Shown piece after piece: positions 18,123-25,911 of a DNA stretch of 64,000 nt (position 1 is its first letter; every line of letters starts with the position of its first letter). The DNA lies in assembly GCF_016862175.1 (NCBI RefSeq), contig NZ_BOML01000013.1, positions 124,001-188,000 on the forward strand. The letters are read 5' to 3'. The DNA comes from Paractinoplanes durhamensis (GTDB lineage Bacteria; Actinomycetota; Actinomycetes; Mycobacteriales; Micromonosporaceae). The position numbers and the translations under genes were made by a program. A model generated the notes under the pieces. It made no database searches and was not told the origin of the DNA. It was given only the letters and a program-made list of their open reading frames with translations.

Positions 18123-19663
18123 GCTTCGGCCGGCACGTGGGTGTGCGGCACATGCACCAGGTCGATGGTGCGGTGCAGCCGCTTGTAGCCGAAGTAGCCG
18201 GCGCCGATCGCCACGACGGCCGCGACCAGCAGCAGGGCGCTGTACTGCAGGGCCCAGTTCCCGTCCGGCGACAGGTCGTAGATCTCGGTCCGCGGCCACA
18301 TCAGGTTGACCACCATGATCACCTGGTAGATCACCGCCACGATGTTGACGGCGAGCCCGAACCGGCCCATCGAGAACAGCGGCTTGCCGTCCTCGTCCAC
18401 CCCGGCCGGGAAGTGGTCGGTGTTGCGGTGCCGGATCCGCACCACCAGCAGCGGGAGGGTGACCCCGAGGTAGCCGATGTAGAGCATCGCGATGCAGATG
18501 CTGGACAGCGCCGTGAAGATCGTCGTGGAGTTGATGTTCACGAGCAGCGCGATCGCCGCGCCCACGCCCACCACGATCGAGGTGAGGATCGGCGTGCCGG
18601 TGCGCGGCGAGACCTTACCGAGGGCCTTCCCGAACGGGAACGCGCCCTCGCGCGACATCGAGTACATCATCCGCGCGCCGGAGGTCTGGCAGGCCAGCGT
18701 GCAGGCGAAGACCGCGACGGCGACGCAGCAGAGCAGCAGCCGGCCGGGGACGTTGCCGAGCCGCTCGGTGAGCACCCAGGACAGCCCGGCCGAGGAGAGG
18801 TTGCCGTCGGTGAGGCTGGGCGCGGACATCAGCGCGGCCAGGATCAGCAGGCCGCCGCCGAGGCCCGAGGTGGTCAGCGCCCGGATGATCGTCTTCGGCG
18901 TGGTCTTGCGCGGCGCGTGCGTCTCTTCCGCGAGTTCGCCCGCCGAATCGAAACCCACCATGACGTACGCGGCCATCAGCCCCGATGCCAGCCAGGCGAA
19001 GAAGTAGTGGCCCTCGCCGGTCCAGCCGGTGTGGTGCAGCACCACCCCGGGGCCCCGCTCGGACAGCGCGAACAGCACGCCGACGAGGACGACCACGCCG
19101 ACGATCTCGATCGCGACCCCCGCGCTGGTGGCCGCGGCCATCTGCCGGATGCCGAGCACGTTCACCAGCGTCGTGATCGCGAGGAGGATGACACCGAGGA
19201 TGATCGCGTTCTGCGCCCCGGTCGCGGAGAGGATCGACGAGTCGGCGGCCGAGCCGCCGACCAGCTGGAAGCCCGACCAGATCGCCGGGAGCACGGCCTG
19301 CATGGCGATCGCCGCGACGGCGACGGTGAGGATCTGCCCGATCACCATGATCCAGCCGGTGAAGAAACCCCAGCTGACCCCGGCCAGCCGGCTCGACCAC
19401 TGGAAGATCGCCCCGGACACCGGCCAGCGCCCGGCCAGCTCGGAGAAGCACAGCGCGACGCACAGCTGCCCGGCGAACACCACCGGCCAGGACCAGAAGA
19501 ACGATGCCCCGCCCAGCAGGAAGCCCAGCCCGAACAGCTGGAAGACCGTGGTCAGGATCGAGACGAAGGAGAAACCCGCGGCGAAGGACGCGAACGTCCC
19601 GACGCCCCGATGCAGTTCTTGTTTGTAGCCGATATGACCAGGGTCGACGTCCGTTGCAGTCAC
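18119..19663 (-). CDS. APC-superfamily permease of the guanidine/urea operon
   Basis: 514-aa transporter with about twelve hydrophobic segments, resembling the amino-acid permeases annotated as 'urea carboxylase-related'. Landmarks include FSFVSILTTVFQLFGLG near the start and GFDSAGELAEETHAPRKTTP at about residue 235. It is first in a six-gene leftward operon and would import the nitrogen substrate, probably guanidine. The start is the GTG at 19663 with GGAGGTGG seven bases ahead. The palindromic operator lies just upstream. No guanidine-I riboswitch was recognisable in the 178 bases before it, so control seems to rest on the operon's TetR protein. Confidence 0.88.
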   Translation of the reverse strand: MTATDVDPGHIGYKQELHRGVGTFASFAAGFSFVSILTTVFQLFGLGFLLGGASFFWSWPVVFAGQLCVALCFSELAGRWPVSGAIFQWSSRLAGVSWGFFTGWIMVIGQILTVAVAAIAMQAVLPAIWSGFQLVGGSAADSSILSATGAQNAIILGVILLAITTLVNVLGIRQMAAATSAGVAIEIVGVVVLVGVLFALSERGPGVVLHHTGWTGEGHYFFAWLASGLMAAYVMVGFDSAGELAEETHAPRKTTPKTIIRALTTSGLGGGLLILAALMSAPSLTDGNLSSAGLSWVLTERLGNVPGRLLLCCVAVAVFACTLACQTSGARMMYSMSREGAFPFGKALGKVSPRTGTPILTSIVVGVGAAIALLVNINSTTIFTALSSICIAMLYIGYLGVTLPLLVVRIRHRNTDHFPAGVDEDGKPLFSMGRFGLAVNIVAVIYQVIMVVNLMWPRTEIYDLSPDGNWALQYSALLLVAAVVAIGAGYFGYKRLHRTIDLVHVPHTHVPAEA

Positions 19664-19683
19664 GACTCCACCTCCGGCGGGTG

Positions 19684-19705
19684 TTATCTGTCGTCCGACA
19701 GGTAA
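19684..19705. promoter_or_regulatory. 22-bp palindrome, candidate TetR operator
   Basis: Half-sites TTATCTGTCG and CGACAGGTAA are separated by two bases. They form an inverted repeat matching at 9 of 10 positions. It lies 21 bases upstream of the GTG of the permease gene, next to its ribosome site, a place where a bound repressor would block transcription. Size and symmetry suit a TetR dimer site. The only TetR gene of this operon is its last gene. Assignment is by position. Confidence 0.6.
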
Positions 19706-19841
19706 TGGTCCTGAGGTTGGGGTCCGGGTGTTCCGGATGAAGTTCCGCGGCGTTACGGGCCGGTTCCGCGGCGTTAATTCGCGATGACCGCGAGCCGGGC
19801 GCCGGTTTGATCGATCGGTCTTCGCCGGGCACTATGCACGG

Positions 19842-20756
19842 GTGCAGCGATCCCGCTACGTCATCCTCGCCACTGTCCTGGCCACCCTTCTCGGCGGCTG
19901 CGGCTCCGGAGACGACCAGGCGTCGTCGACCGCGAACCCCTCGTGGGTGAGCGCCCAGTCCGCCGCACCCTCGGCCTCGGTCTCGGCCTCGCCATCTCCC
20001 AGCCCGCCCGCCTCCTCGTCGCCGAGCGCCGCCGCGACGACCGACTGGGCCGCGCAGTCCAAGAAGCTGAACGCGGCGCTGGCCAAGGTGCCGGGCTCGT
20101 TCTCGGTGGCCGTGCTCGACAAGAAGACCGGCAAGAAGTACGCCTACCGCGGCACCGTCAGCTTCGACACCGCGAGCATCGTGAAGGCCCAGATCCTCGC
20201 CTGCATGCTGCTGCACGACCAGACCGCCGGGCACGCGCCGACCGCGAGCGAGATGGCGCTGGCCAAGCCGATGATCCGGCTCAGCGACAACAACGCGGCG
20301 TCCAGCCTGTTCCAGCACGTCGGCGGGCGGTCCGGCGTCGGGGCCTGCAACCGTAAGCTCGGCCTGACGCACACCACGGTCAACAGCGCGTGGGGCCTGA
20401 CCAAGACCACCGCCAACGACCAGACCCGCCTGCTGAGCGAGTTCGTGGACACGGCCGGCCCGCTGAACTCCGCCTCCCGCAAGACGATCTTCGAGCTGAT
20501 GAGCACGGTCTCCAGTGCACAGGACTGGGGTGTCCCGTCGGTGGCGAAGTCCGGCGAGACGGCAACCGTCAAGAACGGCTGGGACACCCGGTCGGCCGAC
20601 GGCGGCCTGTGGGCGGTCAACACGATCGGCCGCCTCACCGACGACGACGTCAACGTCTCGATCGCCGTCCTGTCCCACGACAACAAGTCCATGCAGGCAG
20701 GCATCACCCTGGTCCAGAAGGTGGCCAAGCAGACCCGCCAGTCGCTCGGCTACTGA
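19842..20756 (+). CDS. Beta-lactamase-like serine hydrolase lipoprotein
   Basis: 304 aa. The signal peptide ends in a lipobox (ATLLGGC, Cys20), followed by a Ser/Pro/Ala-rich linker to about residue 66. The catalytic part resembles class A penicillin-recognising enzymes: Ser112-x-x-Lys115 (SIVK), the SDN triad at 148-150 (LSDNNAASSLF), and a late KSG-to-KNG region in place of the KTG box. Such surface lipoproteins may be weak beta-lactamases, DD-peptidases or inactive relatives. The missing canonical KTG and unclear omega-loop Glu make a strong lactamase uncertain. Start is GTG 19842, with no clear ribosome site. It stands alone, divergent from the guanidine-type operon. Confidence 0.82.
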   Translation: MQRSRYVILATVLATLLGGCGSGDDQASSTANPSWVSAQSAAPSASVSASPSPSPPASSSPSAAATTDWAAQSKKLNAALAKVPGSFSVAVLDKKTGKKYAYRGTVSFDTASIVKAQILACMLLHDQTAGHAPTASEMALAKPMIRLSDNNAASSLFQHVGGRSGVGACNRKLGLTHTTVNSAWGLTKTTANDQTRLLSEFVDTAGPLNSASRKTIFELMSTVSSAQDWGVPSVAKSGETATVKNGWDTRSADGGLWAVNTIGRLTDDDVNVSIAVLSHDNKSMQAGITLVQKVAKQTRQSLGY

Positions 20757-20759
20757 GCG

Positions 20760-21058
20760 GTGAGCCGATCACGCACCTGGTGGCCGATCGCCCTGTCCCT
20801 CCTGGCGGCGGCCGCCCTGCTGTACGCCGTGGTCCTGCCGGGCGGTTACCTGACCTGGTTGCGGGTGGCCATGGTGCTGTGGGCGGTGGCCGCCGATGCT
20901 CGCCCGGCGTCAAGCCGTCGCCCCGCATGGGAGACACCGCCCGCGACGCCACCTTCGAGCCGCTCGGCGACAACTGGTATGCCTTCGCCGTCCCACGTTC
21001 CGGCGCACCGATCTGGGCCTTCAACCCGTTCGCCGTCCAAGCCACCACCGAGGTCTGA
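20760..21058 (+). pseudogene. Small membrane protein, apparently frameshifted
   Basis: A GTG at 20760 opens a frame with a clear hydrophobic N-terminus (TWWPIALSLLAAAALLYAVV and LTWLRVAMVLWAVAADA). Protein-like sequence then fades in this frame. It continues in another frame as MGDTARDATFEPLGDNWYAF and AVPRSGAPIWAFNPFAVQAT, ending at 21058. The switch lies near 20890-20930. Either one or two bases were lost or gained there, or this is two overlapping tiny genes. It begins three bases after the beta-lactamase-like gene, so it would share its transcript. Confidence 0.5.
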
Positions 21059-21245
21059 GGACCGGAGATACCGCTCTTGTCGGCCGCTCGGCGCCGAGCG
21101 AGGTCATCGACGCCGAACCCCATCGTGAGCCTCGTGTCGTCATCTTCCAGCCCTCCCGGCAATCGTGAGACGGCTGTCTCAGTCGCCCAGCCGTACCTCT
21201 CCCTGAAGGCCGGGACCCATCCGGCCGGAGAAGGGGGCGACTCGG

Positions 21246-22028
21246 ATGTCGAAAAGACGCGCGAGGAGCAGGACAAAGGTAAGTCGATCACGGCGGCTCG
21301 CCATGATCGGAATCAGCGCCGCCGTCGTGGTGGCCGGGGCGATCGTGACGCCTCAGGCCTTCGCGGCGACAAACACCCGCGGATCTTTCCTCGACCGGCT
21401 GCGGAACGCGCGCGCGGCGGCCGGAGCGAGCGGGAACGGGGCCGGCGGGAACGGGGCCGGGCAGAACGCCGCGGGCTGTTCGGACGTGGAGCTTGTGTTC
21501 GCCCGGGGAACCGGCGAGCCGCAGGGGCTGGGAATCGTGGGACAGCCGCTGGCACGAGCGCTCGCCACCGAACTGCCGGGCCGGACCGTCGGCTCGTTCG
21601 CCGTCGTCTACGCGGCGGCGTCCAACCAGGCCAGCGCCGGACCGGGCGCGACCAACATGAGTCAGCACATCACGCAGGTCGCGCAGGCCTGCCCCAACAC
21701 GCAGTTCGTGATCGGCGGCTACTCCCAGGGCGCCACGGTGACCGACATCGCCATGGGCATCAAGGGCGTCGGCACCGCCGGCCAGGCCATCCCGGCCGAT
21801 CTCACCGGGCGGGTCGCCGCCGTCGTGGTCTACGGCAACCCGCTCGGCCTGCAGCGCAAGACCATCGCCCAGGCCAGCGCGACGTTCGGGGCACGGGCGA
21901 AGGAGTTCTGCAACACCGGCGACCCGGTCTGCGGCAACGGCAACAACTTCGCGGCGCACCTCGCCTACCCGCGCAACGGCACGGTCGGGCAGGGCGCCCA
22001 GTTCGCCGCCGGAAAAGTCGGCGGCTGA
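21246..22028 (+). CDS. Secreted cutinase-family esterase
   Basis: 260 aa. A long basic N-terminus (MSKRRARSRTKVSRSRR) precedes a hydrophobic signal segment ending near QAFAA, then a Gly/Asn-rich spacer. The cutinase fold begins at GCSDVELVFARGTGEP (about 78-92). The nucleophile is Ser160 in GGYSQGA. The remaining Asp and His are in CNTGDPVCGNGNNF and AAHLAYP, where the CxxGDPVC disulfide block is family-typical. It would act outside the cell on cutin, polyester or lipid esters. A strong ribosome site (GGAGAAGGGGG) precedes ATG 21246. A hairpin follows the stop codon. Confidence 0.9.
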   Translation: MSKRRARSRTKVSRSRRLAMIGISAAVVVAGAIVTPQAFAATNTRGSFLDRLRNARAAAGASGNGAGGNGAGQNAAGCSDVELVFARGTGEPQGLGIVGQPLARALATELPGRTVGSFAVVYAAASNQASAGPGATNMSQHITQVAQACPNTQFVIGGYSQGATVTDIAMGIKGVGTAGQAIPADLTGRVAAVVVYGNPLGLQRKTIAQASATFGARAKEFCNTGDPVCGNGNNFAAHLAYPRNGTVGQGAQFAAGKVGG

Positions 22029-22035
22029 CCACCAC

Positions 22036-22069
22036 GGCCGGGGTCCGCGCCTAGGGCGCGGCCCCGGTC
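22036..22069. terminator. Bidirectional stem-loop between convergent genes
   Basis: A GC-rich inverted repeat (GGCCGGGGTCCGCGCC and GGCGCGGCCCCGGTC) has a four-base loop and one bulged base. It sits between the cutinase stop and the convergent gene, whose stop codon falls in the loop. The very stable stem suits a shared terminator, but no clear U-tract is visible on either side. Confidence 0.55.
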
Positions 22070-23061
22070 GTCCGCAGCACCGCGAAGTCGAACCGCTCGG
22101 CCAGGTCGGTGCCGGCCGGCGGCGGGCTCGGCCGATCCGGATTCGGCTTGCGCAGGTAGTAGACCCTCCCGAGAGGCCAGGAGAGCACGTCGCCGATCGG
22201 CTCGTACTGCCGCCCGGTGCTCCCGACCAGCACCGGCTGGCCCTCGTTCTCGTTCCGCGGCCGGCTCCGGCCGACCTGCCAGTCGACCCCCGGCGCCGCT
22301 CGCCGCACGGTCTCGGCCAGATACCACGTGACCGCGTCGAGCACCCGCAGCGACTCGTCCGACCAGGTATGCGGCGACAGCATGGCGGTGCGGCCGAACC
22401 ACATCGGAAGGTCAGCGTCGCGCGGCCGCCGGAACGTCGAGCCGTCCGCCAGGCCGATCCGGTCCTCGGGCGCGTCGCCGGCCCGCAGCTGAAGGAAGCC
22501 GACCGCCCACTCCCAGAGCGGGCCGAGGCTCGCCCGGGAGAAGTCCAGCGCGACCGGGGCGCCGGCCAGCCGGGCCGTCCGCTGATCGCCGGCGGCCAGG
22601 TAGCGCCGCAGATAGTCCTCGTCGGACTCCCCCGGCGGCCCCTCGTAGATCTCCGGGCCGTGCGGCCCGATCGAGCCCGGCGCGATCAGGTCGAGCACCG
22701 CGTTGAGCGAGGCCCCGGTCAGGTCCCGCTCCTCGACCACGAACGCGGCGCCGTGCCGCTTGGCCAGCTCCTGCAGCAGATCCACCACCCGGGCCAGCTC
22801 GGCCCGGTAGACGCCCGGCGGTCGTTTCGGGTACACGTCGGCGACCGAGACGACGATCTCGCTCACCCCGGTCCGGCCAGCCGCGACCGACCACTGCGTG
22901 CTGGCCCGCTCGCCCTCCCAGACGAGCTCGGCGAACTCGCCCTTGGCGACACCCTCGGTCAGGTCCTCGTCGTCGTCCCCGAACAGCCGGCCGAGCAGGG
23001 CGACCGTGGCCGCCCTGCCCAGCTCGGCCCCGGACGGGACGACGCCCATGTCCAGGCTCAC
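22051..23061 (-). CDS. Hypothetical protein (336 aa)
   Basis: No family recognised. Cytoplasmic-looking, without signal or membrane segments, rich in Trp, Arg and acidic residues. Readable blocks include AELVWEGERASTQWSV, EIVVSVADVYPKRPPGVYRA, LWEWAVGFLQLRAGD and WSDESLRVLDAVTWYLAETV. The frame is open to 23127. GTG 23061, with GGGAGC nine bases before it, is the most likely start, and ATG 23049 is the alternative. It is convergent with the cutinase gene and divergent from the oxidoreductase gene. The even amino-acid use and G/C third positions argue for a real gene. Confidence 0.75.
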   Translation of the reverse strand: MSLDMGVVPSGAELGRAATVALLGRLFGDDDEDLTEGVAKGEFAELVWEGERASTQWSVAAGRTGVSEIVVSVADVYPKRPPGVYRAELARVVDLLQELAKRHGAAFVVEERDLTGASLNAVLDLIAPGSIGPHGPEIYEGPPGESDEDYLRRYLAAGDQRTARLAGAPVALDFSRASLGPLWEWAVGFLQLRAGDAPEDRIGLADGSTFRRPRDADLPMWFGRTAMLSPHTWSDESLRVLDAVTWYLAETVRRAAPGVDWQVGRSRPRNENEGQPVLVGSTGRQYEPIGDVLSWPLGRVYYLRKPNPDRPSPPPAGTDLAERFDFAVLRTTGAAP

Positions 23062-23160
23062 GTCACTAAGCTCCCGGCGCGTGGATGGTGAAGGGGTCTC
23101 CGGAGGCCCGAGGGTAGCCACAACCATCGATCAACTTCTGCCCCGCTCTATAGTGGACGG

Positions 23161-24066
23161 ATGCTGGCTGTCGTCGCGAACGCGCTCGGTGGGCCTGAGG
23201 TGCTGCGGGTGACGGAGTTGCCCGAGCCCGAGGCGGGCCCCGGGCAGGTGCTGGTCCGGATCCGCGCGGTGTGTGTGCACCCGGCCGACCTGGCCGCCAC
23301 CACCGGCCAGATCCCCGGCGGCCCGGTGCCGCCGCCGTTCCTGCCGGGTTGGGACATCGCCGGCGAGGTGGCCGCGACCGGCCCCGGCACGGCGGAATTC
23401 CAGGTCGGCGACCGCGTCGCCGGGATGATCCCGTGGTACCGGACGCGCGGCGCCCCCGGCGGCTACGCCGAGTTCGTGGCGGCCGACGCCGGCTGGCTGG
23501 TGCCGCTGCCGGCCGAGCTCGACTTCGCGTCCGCGGCCACCGTGCCGCTCAACGCCCAGACCGCCCACCAGGGCCTGGCCCTGCTGCCGACGACCGGCCG
23601 CCTCCTGGTCACCGGCGCCGGCGGTGGCGTCGGCGGCTTCGTCACCCAGCTGGCCGCCCAGCGCGGCCTCCACGTGCTGGCCCAGGCCGGCGCCGAGGAC
23701 GAACAGTGGGTGCGCAACCTCGGCGCCCACGAGTTCATCCCCCGCTCCACCGATCCGGCGACGGCCGGCCCGGTGGCCGCGGTGTTCGACGCGGTCCCCC
23801 TCGGCCCGGCCGCCGCCGTCGAGGACGGCGGAGTCGTGGTCACCACCCGGCCCACGCCCCCGATCGACCCGGCACGCGGCATACGCCAGGAGCTGCAACT
23901 CATCCACCTCGACCGCGACCTGCTGGCCGACCTGGTGGCCCAGGTGGCCGCGGGCCGGCTGCGCACCCGAGTGGCGGCAACGATGCCGCTGACCGAGGCA
24001 GCCGACGCACACCGGCGAGCGCTGACCGGCGGCCTGCACGGAAAGCTCGTCCTGACCACGGGCTGA
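23161..24066 (+). CDS. MDR-family quinone oxidoreductase / alcohol dehydrogenase-like protein
   Basis: 301-aa NADPH-dependent medium-chain reductase of the zinc-free quinone-oxidoreductase type. The N-terminal GroES-like domain shows VHPADLAATTGQIPGG and PFLPGWDIAGEVAATGPG. The nucleotide-binding fold is at TGAGGGVGGFVTQLAAQRG (about 145-163). Cys ligands of zinc enzymes are absent. Start ATG 23161 lies about 100 bases from the divergent hypothetical gene. Substrate unknown; quinones or enones are usual for the family. Confidence 0.9.
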   Translation: MLAVVANALGGPEVLRVTELPEPEAGPGQVLVRIRAVCVHPADLAATTGQIPGGPVPPPFLPGWDIAGEVAATGPGTAEFQVGDRVAGMIPWYRTRGAPGGYAEFVAADAGWLVPLPAELDFASAATVPLNAQTAHQGLALLPTTGRLLVTGAGGGVGGFVTQLAAQRGLHVLAQAGAEDEQWVRNLGAHEFIPRSTDPATAGPVAAVFDAVPLGPAAAVEDGGVVVTTRPTPPIDPARGIRQELQLIHLDRDLLADLVAQVAAGRLRTRVAATMPLTEAADAHRRALTGGLHGKLVLTTG

Positions 24067-24108
24067 GCTCGGCATACCGCGGCGGCCCCGACCGGCTGCG
24101 CCGATAGG

Positions 24109-24273
24109 GTGAGCGGTGGTGTCACGCGAACTTACCGGCCGGATGCGCCCGGATCGCACGCGCCGGACGGCGTCCGGCGCGGTCGCCGTCCTGCCGCCGA
24201 TCTCCCGGGAGAGCCGGAGCGGGGCTACGCCATGATGCTGTCCCGGCTGTTCGACCCGGCCGACGCCGGATGA
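24109..24273 (+). CDS. Small hypothetical ORF (54 aa) coupled to a membrane protein
   Basis: A GTG at 24109 opens a 54-codon frame rich in Arg, Pro and Gly. It ends with the more protein-like GEPERGYAMMLSRLFDPADA. Its TGA overlaps the ATG of the membrane protein gene (ATGA at 24270-24273), suggesting translational coupling. No ribosome site is obvious. It could instead be a remnant of a longer lost gene whose C-terminal end survives. Confidence 0.4.
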   Translation: MSGGVTRTYRPDAPGSHAPDGVRRGRRPAADLPGEPERGYAMMLSRLFDPADAG

Positions 24274-25079
24274 GCCTGGCGATCGCGGTGCTGGCCGCCA
24301 TCGCGTACGCCGGCGGATCGATCCTGCAAGCCATGGCCGCGACCCGGCCGGGCACGGTGCTGGCGCTGGCGGTGTCCCCGCTCTATCTGGCCGGTCTCGC
24401 CGCCGACGCCGGCGCCTGGGTGCTGTCGCTGTGGGCGCTGCAGGGGCTTGCGGTGTACGTCGTGCAGGCGGTGCTGGCCGGCTCCCTGGCGCTGACCGTG
24501 CTGCTGGCCCCCTTGGTCCTGCACGCCGTGATCCGGCCGCGCGACTACCTGGCGATCGTGGTCATGGTGAGCGCGCTGGCCGTGGTCGGCATGTCCAGCC
24601 GGGAACAGCCCGCCCCACCCGCGGGCGGAGGTGCGGTGACGCTGCTGTCGGTCGCCGGATTCGCCGTCGCCGCGCTCGCCGGCCTGGCCGTGCTGATGCC
24701 GGGGCGGACCGACCGGCGCGGCCTGCTGCTCGCGGGGCTGGCCGGACTCGCCTACTCGGCCACCGCGCTGGCCGGGCGGATGGTCCAGCAGCGCACACCG
24801 CTGATCGCCACCCTGGCCGAACCGCTGCTGTGGGTGGTGATCAGCGCCGGGGTGGCCGGCACCGCGGCCTACGCGGTGGCCCTGAAGCGCGGGGCGGTCG
24901 CCCCGACCACCGCGCTGCTGTGGGGGGTCGAGGTGATCGTCCCGGCGGTGGTGGCGATCCCCCTGCTCGGCGACGAGATCCGGCCCGGCTGGCGGATGCC
25001 GGCGGCGCTCGCGATCGCCGCCGTCGTCGGCGCCGCGGCGATCCTGGCCGGTTCCCCGGGCACCGAACAACCGTCGTGA
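24270..25079 (+). CDS. DMT-superfamily-like membrane protein
   Basis: 269 aa, almost wholly hydrophobic with about nine or ten segments, beginning MSLAIAVLAAIAYAGGSILQ. Repeated halves and short charged loops (MPGRTDRRGL, LKRGAVAP) resemble small EamA/DMT-type exporters. The substrate cannot be inferred. The start overlaps the stop of a 54-residue ORF. The gene is convergent with another membrane-protein gene, with a weak stem-loop between them. Confidence 0.75.
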   Translation: MSLAIAVLAAIAYAGGSILQAMAATRPGTVLALAVSPLYLAGLAADAGAWVLSLWALQGLAVYVVQAVLAGSLALTVLLAPLVLHAVIRPRDYLAIVVMVSALAVVGMSSREQPAPPAGGGAVTLLSVAGFAVAALAGLAVLMPGRTDRRGLLLAGLAGLAYSATALAGRMVQQRTPLIATLAEPLLWVVISAGVAGTAAYAVALKRGAVAPTTALLWGVEVIVPAVVAIPLLGDEIRPGWRMPAALAIAAVVGAAAILAGSPGTEQPS

Positions 25080-25088
25080 GGCGCGGAC

Positions 25089-25127
25089 TCCGCCTGCTGG
25101 AACGGTGCTCTCAGCCGGGCAGGCGGA
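25089..25127. terminator. Possible weak stem-loop between convergent genes
   Basis: TCCGCCTGC and GCAGGCGGA are perfect nine-base inverted repeats with a 21-base loop. They lie between the DMT-like stop and the end of the convergent membrane-protein gene, partly inside the latter. The loop is long and no U-tract is seen, so this is a weak call. Confidence 0.3.
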
Positions 25128-25875
25128 TGCCGAAGCCGTGCACGGCCGGAGCGATGACGCTCAGCAGCGCCAGGAACGCGGAGACCAGCACGGTCATGAA
25201 CGCCGCGTGCCGGGCGGCGCCGTCCCGCAGCGTTCCGGCCGCGAGCATGCCGGCTCCCCACGGCAGCGACCACCAGAGCGCGAACTGGCCGGCGGCCGTG
25301 CCGCTCGTGTAGTTCCAGTGGGCGCACAGCAGGACCGGCACCACGACGGCGATCGCCGCGCCGGCGATGATGCCGCCGGCGACCTGGGCCTTCCGCGGCA
25401 ACTGCACGCCACGGCCGGTGCGGTAGAGCAGCACACTGACCACCACCGCGGTGGCCGCCACCGCGCCCATCACCGCCGCCACCAGGGATCCGGCGGCGGC
25501 GCGTTCGAAGCTGGCGCCGTCCGCCCCGGCGAAGTTCCACCAGTCGCGGTGGGCGACCAGGGCGATCCCGCCGACCTGCAGCGCGGCGAGCCCGGCCACC
25601 ACGGCCGCGACGCGCGCCGCCGCCGCGTGCACAGCGCAGACCACCCCGGCAACGGCAAGAACGGCGATCAGGACCGGCAACATCGGCGGGTACGGCGTCA
25701 GCTCGCCCGGCCCCGGCCCGGATCCGTCATGGCCGGCGGCGTAGTCGGTCCAGCTGGCCGGCAGGGCGAGCAGAGCAGCCGCCGTGCCGGCCAGCACCGT
25801 GAGGGCGCACCCCCACAGCCGAGCCGTCGATGCCGGTGGCGCGGCGCGCCGCCCTATTCCGAGATGAAGATCCAC
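25111..25875 (-). CDS. Hypothetical polytopic membrane protein
   Basis: 254 aa with about six or seven hydrophobic segments. An extracytoplasmic loop after the first segment carries YAAGHDGSGPGPGELTPYPP. No family recognised. The 5' region encodes GRRAAPPASTARLWGCAL before the first segment. It is convergent with the DMT-like gene, and the downstream gene in the same direction is the polyester hydrolase, 36 bases before its start. A role linked to either neighbour is speculative. Confidence 0.72.
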   Translation of the reverse strand: MDLHLGIGRRAAPPASTARLWGCALTVLAGTAAALLALPASWTDYAAGHDGSGPGPGELTPYPPMLPVLIAVLAVAGVVCAVHAAAARVAAVVAGLAALQVGGIALVAHRDWWNFAGADGASFERAAAGSLVAAVMGAVAATAVVVSVLLYRTGRGVQLPRKAQVAGGIIAGAAIAVVVPVLLCAHWNYTSGTAAGQFALWWSLPWGAGMLAAGTLRDGAARHAAFMTVLVSAFLALLSVIAPAVHGFGIRLPG

Positions 25876-25911
25876 GAGCGGATCAACGACCCGGCCGCCC
25901 CTTCATGACGG

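Noticed and set aside
19664..19841. Possible guanidine-I (ykkC) riboswitch before the permease gene
   Set aside because: I could not see the conserved helices or core sequence in these 178 bases, only a palindrome fitting a protein operator. A covariance search would settle it.
21085..21100. Perfect 16-base palindrome centred on GGCGCC
   Set aside because: No loop, no U-tract and no regulator gene nearby. Such self-complementary stretches are frequent in DNA of this composition.
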